This document shows, in pieces, positions 1 to 7,261 of a stretch of DNA of 60,521 nt (the stretch's first letter is position 1; every line of letters starts with the position of its first letter). Under the pieces are notes generated by a model. The model saw nothing but the letters and a program-made list of their open reading frames with translations, was not told the origin of the DNA and made no database searches. A program made the translations under genes and the position numbers. Source of the DNA: an uncultured Clostridia bacterium (GTDB lineage Bacteria > Bacillota > Clostridia > TANB77 > CAG-508); contig CANEDP010000007.1 of the NCBI GenBank assembly GCA_947426305.1, positions 1 through 60,521 of the forward strand. The letters are read 5' to 3'.

Positions 1-135
1 ATACAGAGTTCATTCCCATGCTGCCTAGTACCTAATCAAAAAATGTCCAATTTTTTGGGTTCAGTACAGAAATGGTTCTTTTTTGATAATAAAAGTAAAA
101 AAATAACTACTTTTGTAAAAAAATTAAAAAAAGGG

Positions 136-164
136 TTGCAAATTTATGTAAATTGTGGTATAAT
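136..164 (+). promoter_or_regulatory. Sigma-A promoter with TTTATGTAAA spacer element
   Basis: The -35 is TTGCAA at 136-141 and the -10 is TATAAT at 159-164, with a 17-base spacer. The spacer holds TTTATGTAAA (143-152), an element repeated in several other promoters of this window. A small hairpin GCAAG/CTTGC (176-190) lies in the leader before a strong Shine-Dalgarno (AAAGGAG) at about 230. Confidence 0.7.
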
Positions 165-275
165 TCATAACGATGGCAAGATAAACTTGCTAATTGAAAC
201 TATTAATTCTACACTTGTAAGAATAAAAAAAGGAGAAAATGCTATGAAAAAAAAGAAAAGGAAACTAAGACAAAA

Positions 276-1064
276 ATGACGTATCTGGAGCGGTGCGAGC
301 AGGACAAAGAAAGATGGTGGCAGATAAGAAAATCGCCAAAGTTCTACTATTTACTGTTATTGCCAGTATTCTGGATTGTCGCTTATCTTCTTTCAACAGA
401 AATAATGGGAGAACAGGCGCTCACGTACTCTGAAACTGAGTACATGAACATTAAAATTGTTATGGAAAACAGCCTAAAAGAAGGATTTGGGGTTGAGTCC
501 AAAATTCTTCAAGAGGGTATTGACATCGAAGAAGAAATAGATGGAAAAAAGACAGGTCACATCGATCACTATGAAGGAGTCGATTGGTATATTGATTCCT
601 ATAGTCAAGAAAGTCACACACTGAAAGCAGGTATGAAAAAAGGCTATTTCCAGCCAACGGTTTCCGTTTTGCTTGATGAAAATTTTCGTGTAAGCGGTTA
701 TGGAAAAAATTTTGGCACCGCAAGAGATTATTTTGAATATGTTCGAAAAAATCAATTTAAGTACACGTTTGTGTATGGTTTTGCAGTATGGCTAATGCCA
801 CTACTGCTGTGGAACATATTGAATATGTTGATTGTAGACCTTTTGAAAAATCGACAAAAGGTGGCAGAAAAAGCTGCGGAAGTAAAAGAAGAGATAAAGA
901 TTGCGGAATCAAAGGAGAGTCAAGAAGCCACTGAGATAGTAGCAGAAACTTCAACAGAGGCTCCAATCGTAGAGATTAAGGCAGATGCCAAAGAGAACGA
1001 AGCAGTAGAGCCTGCAAAGGAAGCTGAAATCACAGAGTTTCCTAAAGAGGCAATTAGTCTCTAA
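276..1064 (+). CDS. Unrecognised two-helix membrane protein with charged tail
   Basis: I do not recognise the family. A membrane segment near residues 24-40 is followed by an extracytoplasmic stretch of about 120 residues, a second membrane segment near residues 165-185, and a Glu/Lys/Ala-rich cytoplasmic tail of about 75 residues. The start is uncertain. The best Shine-Dalgarno serves an ATG at 244, which opens a Lys-rich 11-codon frame ending in a TGA that overlaps the ATG at 276. Either 276 is reached by termination-reinitiation, or an A-run (A AAA AAG) in the lysine codons allows a -1 slip. Codon 6 is CGG and must be read as Arg. The gene is alone between its own promoter and a terminator. 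Confidence 0.6.
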   Translation: MTYLERCEQDKERWWQIRKSPKFYYLLLLPVFWIVAYLLSTEIMGEQALTYSETEYMNIKIVMENSLKEGFGVESKILQEGIDIEEEIDGKKTGHIDHYEGVDWYIDSYSQESHTLKAGMKKGYFQPTVSVLLDENFRVSGYGKNFGTARDYFEYVRKNQFKYTFVYGFAVWLMPLLLWNILNMLIVDLLKNRQKVAEKAAEVKEEIKIAESKESQEATEIVAETSTEAPIVEIKADAKENEAVEPAKEAEITEFPKEAISL

Positions 1065-1086
1065 AAATAGTATTTAAAACAAAAAA

Positions 1087-1111
1087 ACCTGACGAATTGT
1101 CAGGTTTTTTT
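1087..1111. terminator. Intrinsic terminator, probably bidirectional
   Basis: ACCTGAC and GTCAGGT form a 7-bp stem with a five-base loop, followed by a T-run. On the other strand an A-run gives a T-run, so it can also serve the convergent hydrolase gene. Confidence 0.85.
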
Positions 1112-1150
1112 GGTGTCACAATCAAATTTGATTGCGTGTTTTTGAGAAAA

Positions 1151-2113
1151 TTAATAACAAAAATAGTGCCCACTTGGCATATGTTGCCAAGTGCCTTTTC
1201 CTTGTGGGAAAAGTGCTTGATATAGCACATAATCTGGCATTCCGGTTTCGATTCGTCCGCGAAGATATTCTTCCATATCTTTTTTGACAGACTCTGAAGC
1301 TGGCTGATTAATCGTTCCTTTCATAACGGGTTCATATTGACCGGGGTCATAAACCACGTCATGTAAATTATTTGGATAAGCAGAACTCTTAATACGGTTC
1401 TCTAAAACGTTAGCAACATAGCAACGTTCCATTGTTCCACAATTTCCTGCTTCTTGTGTCACGATTCGTGACATTAAGTCAAAATCTTTCTCAAACCAAT
1501 CATCTGCAATTTGTTTGGCTTCTAAGTAAAGGGATTCTATGTTTTCAACCTCTTTACTATATCCTTGAACAGTTACATAACCAGTCTCAAATTCACTGGT
1601 AAATTCCTCGTATTGTTTGTCATGTTCAGATGAAAATTGAGGAATTTTTAATATGGCATCTAAATAGGTGTCATATTTTTTAGTGAAAGATGAAATCAAG
1701 ACTTTGACATCATCTATTTTTTGTTGATAAGTTGCATAATACTCCGCTAAGGAGTTGAAATGCCAGTTGGCATCACTGCACACAAGTGCATTTTTTACCT
1801 CACTATGAAGGTTAGTCATCTCCTGTTCTAGGGCAGCTATATCCGCAAAATGAGCAGATATTTGTTGATAGGTTTCTTTTAGGTCTTGCCGATCCGCATC
1901 GGTTGGAAGGGTAAGAACCTGCGCTGTAATGGTAAATTCTTCTTGGGTTTGTTCTATTCGTGAGGATTGTGTATTTTTTAGAGTGTTTATTAAATACTCT
2001 ACATCTCGTGCTAGAACGAGAGCTAAGATGATGAAACACAAAAAATACACCAAGATTTGAGTATGTACACGAGAGATTTCCCATGAAGGATTTAACCGCA
2101 TTTGTTCTTCCAT
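1151..2113 (-). CDS. Membrane-anchored SleB-like cell wall hydrolase
   Basis: The C-terminal ~110 residues resemble the Hydrolase_2 (SleB/CwlJ) lytic transglycosylase family: IVTQEAG with the candidate catalytic Glu, a VANVLENRI stretch, then VVYDPGQYEPV. An N-terminal membrane helix (about residues 18-37) is followed by a long coiled-coil-like spacer (about residues 45-200) that would hold the enzyme away from the membrane. The role is likely cortex or peptidoglycan cleavage, which fits the nearby germination operon, although this gene has its own promoter. M5 is an alternative start. Codon 75 is CGG (plus-strand CCG at 1889) and must be Arg, since a +1 shift there meets a stop after three codons. 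Confidence 0.72.
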   Translation of the reverse strand: MEEQMRLNPSWEISRVHTQILVYFLCFIILALVLARDVEYLINTLKNTQSSRIEQTQEEFTITAQVLTLPTDADRQDLKETYQQISAHFADIAALEQEMTNLHSEVKNALVCSDANWHFNSLAEYYATYQQKIDDVKVLISSFTKKYDTYLDAILKIPQFSSEHDKQYEEFTSEFETGYVTVQGYSKEVENIESLYLEAKQIADDWFEKDFDLMSRIVTQEAGNCGTMERCYVANVLENRIKSSAYPNNLHDVVYDPGQYEPVMKGTINQPASESVKKDMEEYLRGRIETGMPDYVLYQALFPQGKGTWQHMPSGHYFCY

Positions 2114-2154
2114 TTCTGTTATTTTTCTCTCCTTTCTATTTTTTTACAAACGTC

Positions 2155-2183
2155 ATTATATCATACATTACATAAATATGCAA
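2155..2183 (-). promoter_or_regulatory. Promoter of SleB-like gene, divergent from thyX
   Basis: On the minus strand the -35 is TTGCAT (2183-2178) and the -10 is TATAAT (2160-2155), 17 bases apart. The spacer contains a TTTATGTAAT element, one mismatch from TTTATGTAAA. Confidence 0.65.
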
Positions 2184-2210
2184 CTATAAATTAAAAATTT
2201 TTTATTCTTA

Positions 2211-2239
2211 TTGCAAAACAAAAAACAATATGATATAAA
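2211..2239 (+). promoter_or_regulatory. thyX promoter
   Basis: TTGCAA (2211-2216) and TATAAA (2234-2239) are separated by 17 bases. A Shine-Dalgarno TGGAGG lies at 2254-2259. The spacer lacks the TTTAYRTAAA element. Confidence 0.6.
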
Positions 2240-2267
2240 ATAAATAAAAACAAATGGAGGAATTAAA

Positions 2268-2930
2268 ATGCAAATTATAAAACCTTGGGTAGAAGTCCCA
2301 GCAATCGATGGAATTAAATTGATGAAAAATTTGGAAAGAGCCGCAAAACAATGTTATCGTACGCAAGGAAATATTAAAGATGATAGTTATGATCATTTTT
2401 TGAGGAATTGCATCAATCGTGGTCATGAGTCGGTTTTGGAGCATGAAAAAATAACTGTTCGTTTAAAATGTGATATTGGAGCTTACAAGGATTTGACGCG
2501 TCATAGACATGCATCTTTTTCGATTGAGAGTACAAGATATTGCAATTACAGTAAGGAGAAGTTTGGAAATGAAATTGCTTTTATTGAGCCTTGCAATATG
2601 GAAACAGATGCTGTGTACGAGATGTGGAAAAATTGTATGGAAAACATTGAACAATGTTATATCAAAATGGCAAAAGAGGGCGCTTTGCCAGACCAACTAA
2701 GAATGATATTACCACACAGTACAGCAGCAGAAGTTGTTATGACAGCCAATATCCGTGAATGGAGACACTTGCTTTCCTTAAGAGCAGATTCACACACACA
2801 CCCTTCCATTCAACAATTGATGATACCACTTTTACTTTATTTCAAAAAAGAAATGCCAGCCTTATTTGATGCAGTACCATACAATGAGCAATTTGATTCG
2901 AAAAAGTATGCTGAAATTAAACTTATTTAA
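2268..2930 (+). CDS. thyX: Flavin-dependent thymidylate synthase ThyX
   Basis: ThyX converts dUMP to dTMP in the cytoplasm using FAD, NADPH and methylene-tetrahydrofolate. The diagnostic RHRxxS motif appears as RHRHASFS followed by IESTRY near residues 79-92, and the C-terminal region has the family's RADSHTHPSIQQ stretch. The length of 220 residues is normal. The start ATG has a GGAGG ribosome site eight bases upstream. It is a single gene whose stop abuts the stop of the convergent small germination gene. There is no in-frame CGG codon. Confidence 0.95.
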   Translation: MQIIKPWVEVPAIDGIKLMKNLERAAKQCYRTQGNIKDDSYDHFLRNCINRGHESVLEHEKITVRLKCDIGAYKDLTRHRHASFSIESTRYCNYSKEKFGNEIAFIEPCNMETDAVYEMWKNCMENIEQCYIKMAKEGALPDQLRMILPHSTAAEVVMTANIREWRHLLSLRADSHTHPSIQQLMIPLLLYFKKEMPALFDAVPYNEQFDSKKYAEIKLI

Positions 2931-3105
2931 TTAAAAAATATAAAATATAATAATCACAGTAGTCGGAAAGATAAGTCCGCAGAATCGCAAGTAAGCAAGA
3001 AGCGATTCCGCCGGGCTTATTTTGTTTTTGTTTGAATTCATAAATTCCATAATAAAAGAATTTGAAAAAGCAAAATACTAATAAAACAAATGCTAAAAAT
3101 GGCAT
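2931..3105 (-). CDS. Small two-helix germinant-receptor D-type subunit, read through a CGG +1 shift
   Basis: A strong AGGAGG ribosome site starts this small gene ten bases after the GerAC stop. Read without a shift it gives 60 residues whose second half turns polar (LRTYLSDYCDYY). If the C of the in-frame CGG at 2979-2977 is skipped, the next codon is GGA and the protein becomes 57 residues. Its second half is then a clean membrane helix (residues 32-57: GGIASCLLAIL, then GLIFPTTVIIIFYIF). Two-helix proteins of 60-80 residues (GerUD/GerVB type) accompany GerA-family operons in spore formers. Position and topology therefore both favour the shifted product. The D-subunit assignment is inference; the frame change is directly visible. 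Confidence 0.65.
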
Positions 3106-3114
3106 AATTTCCTC

Positions 3115-4251
3115 CTATTCTTTATTAAATAAATGACTTGAAGTGATAGATACATCGACATTAACATCAAAGTAAGCATCTTTGAAGATTTCATCCCAAT
3201 GTACTTGCTCATATTCATCTGCTGTAGCAAATTTGGAGGCAAGCATACCACCAAAACCAATGATATCGGAGTCATAGTCTTTTGAAATCATATATAAATA
3301 TTCTTTTATCAAATTTTCTAGATATTCGCTTGCAGATTGTTCGACGGCTCGAATATTATCAAGAATGGTGTAATTAAAATCTTCTCCAGAACTATTGATG
3401 CTTCCTTCGATTGAAAAATCAATACTGATGAAAGGAGTATTATTGATTAAACTTACATCTACCAAGGCTTTGGTGTTTTTTCTTAAATTCAAATCAATGA
3501 CATCGGTTTTGTCGAAAGGACTTTGAATGCTAATCATACAAGAATCCAAATCATCTTTTATCATTAAGTGGGCAATGGTCTGAATGGGTGAAATGGTTCC
3601 TACCATAACATCTTCCTTAAAAACAGCGGCTCCAGAGTTTTGAACGGTATCTTCTTCTGCAACAGCATAAATGGCGGTTGCTTGGGATTGATTGCTGTTT
3701 AAGGTTGAGAAGAAAGTATTGAAAGTAGAGTTGATTGTATAGCCTGTGTAATCTACTGAATTTAAGATATATTCATATAGACGTGAGGAAAATCCTTCTC
3801 CTGAATTCGAAACCTTGTCTAGGACATCGGAAGATTCTTTGGAACTGACAATCAAATTGCAGTCTGGACGAACTTCTGTATCATTTCCTAAAATGTTAAT
3901 ATAGCTTTTAACGCCTTCTTTGGCAACTTCTTCGGAAAAAACAATTGCAGAACAATGGGATAGATTGATTTTTTTATTCAAGTAATTATTCAAAATGTTA
4001 ATGCCTGATTCAATGGATTCGCATTCTACGGTATAAATTTTATATTCGTTTGATTGCGAAGACGACGAATCCGAAGAACTTGTTGGCTTTGCGTTTTGCA
4101 CATTTAGACGGATTAAACCATTTTCGGATTTATCAATTCCAATTGCCACAATATAATAGAAATCTTCGAGACCAGTTGAATCGTAGCAACCAGTTAGGGT
4201 AAATAACAAAACAGTTAAAAGGGTAACAAAAGCGATTATTTTTTTGGTCAT
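3115..4251 (-). CDS. gerAC: Ger(x)C family germinant receptor lipoprotein
   Basis: GerAC-type subunits are lipoproteins on the outer face of the spore inner membrane and are required for nutrient-triggered germination. The N-terminus is a lipoprotein signal peptide ending in LTGC at residues 19-22. The following text (YYIVAIGIDKSENGLIRLNV) matches the Ger(x)C N-terminal domain, and the length of 378 residues is typical. The start overlaps the stop of gerAB by four bases (ATGA), implying translational coupling. No in-frame CGG was found. Confidence 0.9.
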   Translation of the reverse strand: MTKKIIAFVTLLTVLLFTLTGCYDSTGLEDFYYIVAIGIDKSENGLIRLNVQNAKPTSSSDSSSSQSNEYKIYTVECESIESGINILNNYLNKKINLSHCSAIVFSEEVAKEGVKSYINILGNDTEVRPDCNLIVSSKESSDVLDKVSNSGEGFSSRLYEYILNSVDYTGYTINSTFNTFFSTLNSNQSQATAIYAVAEEDTVQNSGAAVFKEDVMVGTISPIQTIAHLMIKDDLDSCMISIQSPFDKTDVIDLNLRKNTKALVDVSLINNTPFISIDFSIEGSINSSGEDFNYTILDNIRAVEQSASEYLENLIKEYLYMISKDYDSDIIGFGGMLASKFATADEYEQVHWDEIFKDAYFDVNVDVSITSSHLFNKE

Positions 4252-5354
4252 TTTTTTTGTAAATTTCCTTTCTTAAATTTGAATTTTAAATTGGCTAAAA
4301 CCAGAATGATAAAGCAACCAATAAACGTGATTCCAATAATCAAGTAACGATAAATATTATTTTCCATAAAACGGCTGATGGCAACATTAAACGGAAGCAG
4401 ACACAGTCCGAAAAAAATGCTGGTAGTTGATAAACTAACTAATTTTTCGTCTGTAACATTGGTTAATTTTTTAAATACTCGATTAATCATAAAAATGCAG
4501 ACACTCAAATAGCAAAAAATCGAAATAATCCACAATAAAACAAACATTGCATCGAGTCTTTGCAAAAAGTCACCTAATTCGATTTTTCGTGATAATAAAT
4601 AAAGTGCATTTAATGGCTCTGTATCGTTGGTAATCGGAAAAATCGTAAGAATAGATAGGACTGTCAAAAATAGCAATAACCAAGAAATGATATATGACCA
4701 AGTGGTTACTTTTTTGTAAGAGAAACTATCCTTTAATAGTGGCATTAAGAAGTAGTAATATGTTACAATGTAAAGTGAGAAAGTATTTAGTAAGCCGTTT
4801 ACGAAGGTTGTTCGCATATTGTAGCCAAAAAAAGGTGAAAATTTGTCAAAAGAAAAATCATCATATACGGCAAACAAGGCTACTAAAATACTGACTAACG
4901 TAAAAGGTACGACTAGACAAATGGTTCGTATAATGGATTTTAGTCCAACAAGATTTGCTACCACAATGCCTATCATAAAGAATAGTAAAATAAAAATTAA
5001 AGGGCTATTATTAAAATAAATAGTTTTTAGCATATTGGCAAAATCACTTAAGGTAACATAAGCTGCCAGATAGAAAAAGCTAATGTAGATTATTCCCATA
5101 ATTACCTTAAAAAATTTGCCACCCAAAAATTCAGAAATATCAATAATATCGGAATTTGGGAATTTTTGAAATAGCCAATTTAGGCAAAGCACGAAGATGA
5201 AACCTAATAGACCAATATAAATCAAATTAATAATAGCACCAGTTCCCACTAAATCAATAATGTAATAGGGAACATTTAAAATTAATTTACTTACCATAAC
5301 AATTAAAATAAGACAAATTGCCTCATATTTTTGAAGTTTATAATTACTTGACAT
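4248..5354 (-). CDS. gerAB: GerAB/Spore_permease family germinant receptor subunit
   Basis: A 368-residue integral membrane protein with about ten hydrophobic helices, as in the APC-superfamily B subunits of germinant receptors, which are thought to bind the germinant. The opening YKLQKYEAICLILIVMVSKL is characteristic. The gene overlaps the end of gerAA by 11 bases and the start of gerAC by four, so the three are one transcription and translation unit. Confidence 0.9.
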   Translation of the reverse strand: MSSNYKLQKYEAICLILIVMVSKLILNVPYYIIDLVGTGAIINLIYIGLLGFIFVLCLNWLFQKFPNSDIIDISEFLGGKFFKVIMGIIYISFFYLAAYVTLSDFANMLKTIYFNNSPLIFILLFFMIGIVVANLVGLKSIIRTICLVVPFTLVSILVALFAVYDDFSFDKFSPFFGYNMRTTFVNGLLNTFSLYIVTYYYFLMPLLKDSFSYKKVTTWSYIISWLLLFLTVLSILTIFPITNDTEPLNALYLLSRKIELGDFLQRLDAMFVLLWIISIFCYLSVCIFMINRVFKKLTNVTDEKLVSLSTTSIFFGLCLLPFNVAISRFMENNIYRYLIIGITFIGCFIILVLANLKFKFKKGNLQKK

Positions 5355-7020
5355 GTTTCCTCCAATTCATACTAATTTTATTGGCTGCTTCTGGACGTTT
5401 GGTATTTAAAAATTGATTACGTCTTTCGCGTCGCCAAACAGGTTTTACAATATATCCATTATTATCGTTCAAATTCTCAAATGGAATATAAGGTGCAAAA
5501 TAAGGAACGCCAAAAGAACTTAAAGCGGTAAGCATAATAAAATGCACGAAAAATCCAAATGCAATACCTAAAAATCCAGCTAAAAATCCTAAAATAATAT
5601 AAGTGAATCGATAAATTCGAATCGACGAAGTAAGAGCAAAATCTGGAATGGCAAAACCACAAATTCCTGTAAACGCCACAACAATAATTAAAATCGGACT
5701 TACAATATTAGCCGAAACGGCGGCATCACCCAAAATCAAAGCACCAATGATACCGATGGTTGTACTAAAGGAAGAAGAAACGCGGAGTCCGGCCTCACGA
5801 ATTAATTCAAAGGAAATTTCCATTAAAATAATTTCGAAAATGACGGGAAACGGAATTGCTTCACGGGCATTGGCAACAGCAAACAGTAACTCAGACGGAA
5901 TCAATTCTTGATGATAATTGGTAATTGCAACATAAAGTCCCGGCAAAAATATGGCGAAAAATAGGGCAATTGCTCGAATCAACTTTAAGAAATTGGCAAA
6001 ATGGTAATTTAAATTTCGGTCTTCACCAGAAGTCAAAAAGTCGATAAAAACAGCTGGTACAACTAATACAAAAGGTGTTCCGTTCACAATAATGGCAACA
6101 CGACCATTTAACAAATAGGTACTAACACGGTCAGGTCGTTCTGTTGCGATGCATTGTGGGAAAGTATTGCTTGGGTTGTCTTTAATAAATTGCTCTAATT
6201 GCCCAGAAGATAGTAAATAATCAATATCCAAACTGTTGACTCGATATTTTGCTTCTGCGACTAAATCGTCATTGGCAATGTTCTCAATATAACAAATGGC
6301 AACTTTGGTTTTGCTAATTTTACCAACATCAACTTCTTCAATGATTAAATTTTCATTATTGACAATTTTTCGAAGCATGGAAGTATTGACTCTGACGTTT
6401 TCAACAAAGGCTTCTTGTGGACCACGAACCACATTTTCGCTAATGGGTTCAGAAACACTTCTTCCTTTGATATCTTTGGTTTCGACACAAAAGGCAGTTG
6501 CAACACCGTCTACAAAAAGAGCACAAAATCCACCATTGACTTTGGCAATTACCTTTTCAAATTCGGTTTCTTTTGAAATACTGTTATGTGGAATCAAGCC
6601 ATTATAAATGAAGTTTTCCAAGTTAATTTTAGGTGATTTCGGATTTTTGATTAACATACGACCTGACTTGTTTTCGTTTTGCTCGCGCATGGTAATGGAA
6701 TTTTTCAAAAGCAAAGGTTGCAAAATTGAATTGGTAATGGTTTCTTCATTTACCATTCCATCGATAAAAAGAAGTGCTGCTGGGACTTTTTTATCGTGAA
6801 TCGGAAGAGCAAATTTGCGAATTTTGACATCACTATTGATGAGCAAATTGTATTTGCTTTTTAAATATTCAATATTGACAGAAAGCGTAGGAAAAATTTG
6901 TTGTGTTGTGTTTTGTGTATTTGTTTCTGGCAAATTGTTGGCCGAATTTGGTAAAATAAATTCGTAATTTTCCTGTTTTTTGTAGGAAAAGAGGTTATTT
7001 AAAAAATTTTTGATATTCAT
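5344..7020 (-). CDS. gerAA: GerAA family spore germination protein
   Basis: This is the A subunit of a nutrient germinant receptor in the spore inner membrane. The 558-residue protein has a soluble N-terminal domain and then about five helices. Family hallmarks include ERPDRVSTYLLNGRVAIIVNG followed by P(F)VLVVP, FLRxIR-like LKLIRAIALFFA, and IGIIGALILGDAAV. I chose ATG 7020 (MNIKNFL) because GGAG lies nine bases upstream; the frame is open to 7083 without a ribosome site. It is the first gene of the A-B-C-D operon and is preceded by a likely sigma-G promoter. Confidence 0.92.
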   Translation of the reverse strand: MNIKNFLNNLFSYKKQENYEFILPNSANNLPETNTQNTTQQIFPTLSVNIEYLKSKYNLLINSDVKIRKFALPIHDKKVPAALLFIDGMVNEETITNSILQPLLLKNSITMREQNENKSGRMLIKNPKSPKINLENFIYNGLIPHNSISKETEFEKVIAKVNGGFCALFVDGVATAFCVETKDIKGRSVSEPISENVVRGPQEAFVENVRVNTSMLRKIVNNENLIIEEVDVGKISKTKVAICYIENIANDDLVAEAKYRVNSLDIDYLLSSGQLEQFIKDNPSNTFPQCIATERPDRVSTYLLNGRVAIIVNGTPFVLVVPAVFIDFLTSGEDRNLNYHFANFLKLIRAIALFFAIFLPGLYVAITNYHQELIPSELLFAVANAREAIPFPVIFEIILMEISFELIREAGLRVSSSFSTTIGIIGALILGDAAVSANIVSPILIIVVAFTGICGFAIPDFALTSSIRIYRFTYIILGFLAGFLGIAFGFFVHFIMLTALSSFGVPYFAPYIPFENLNDNNGYIVKPVWRRERRNQFLNTKRPEAANKISMNWRKHVK

Positions 7021-7047
7021 AAAATCTCCATAAAATGTATTTTTGAT

Positions 7048-7076
7048 TAGTATTTGTTGTTTGGAAAAAAATATGC
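7048..7076 (-). promoter_or_regulatory. Candidate sigma-G (forespore) promoter of the germination operon
   Basis: On the minus strand GCATA (7076-7072) and AATACTA (7054-7048) are 17 bases apart. This is close to the sigma-G consensus (gHATR, then CATWHTA) known from Bacillus and Clostridium. GerA-type operons are classically sigma-G dependent. The assignment is inferred from the pattern alone. Confidence 0.5.
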
Positions 7077-7145
7077 AAAACATTTCAAAATAGGACTAAA
7101 CAAAGGAAAAATTTGAAAAATATTGTAAAAAAATTATGTTACCAC

Positions 7146-7174
7146 TTGAAATTGGTTGAAAAATATGGTATAAT
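7146..7174 (+). promoter_or_regulatory. Sigma-A promoter of the Wzz/BY-kinase-like gene
   Basis: TTGAAA (7146-7151) and TATAAT (7169-7174) have a 17-base spacer. Transcription would start near 7182, about 80 bases before the ATG at 7262. Confidence 0.7.
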
Positions 7175-7261
7175 GTAAATAAGAATAGAATATGAATTTT
7201 ACAAAAGATGCATATAAGTGGCTTATTTGCGTCTTTTTTTACCAATTACAGGGGGATTGTA

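Noticed and set aside
43..279. A 78-codon open frame over the first promoter
   Set aside because: It spans the promoter and leader, has no ribosome site at its start, and only its last 11 codons follow a Shine-Dalgarno.
2961..3025. Long hairpin read at first as a thyX/ger terminator
   Set aside because: It lies inside the small D-type germination gene; the T-rich tail is coding. It may still affect transcription but I do not call it a terminator.
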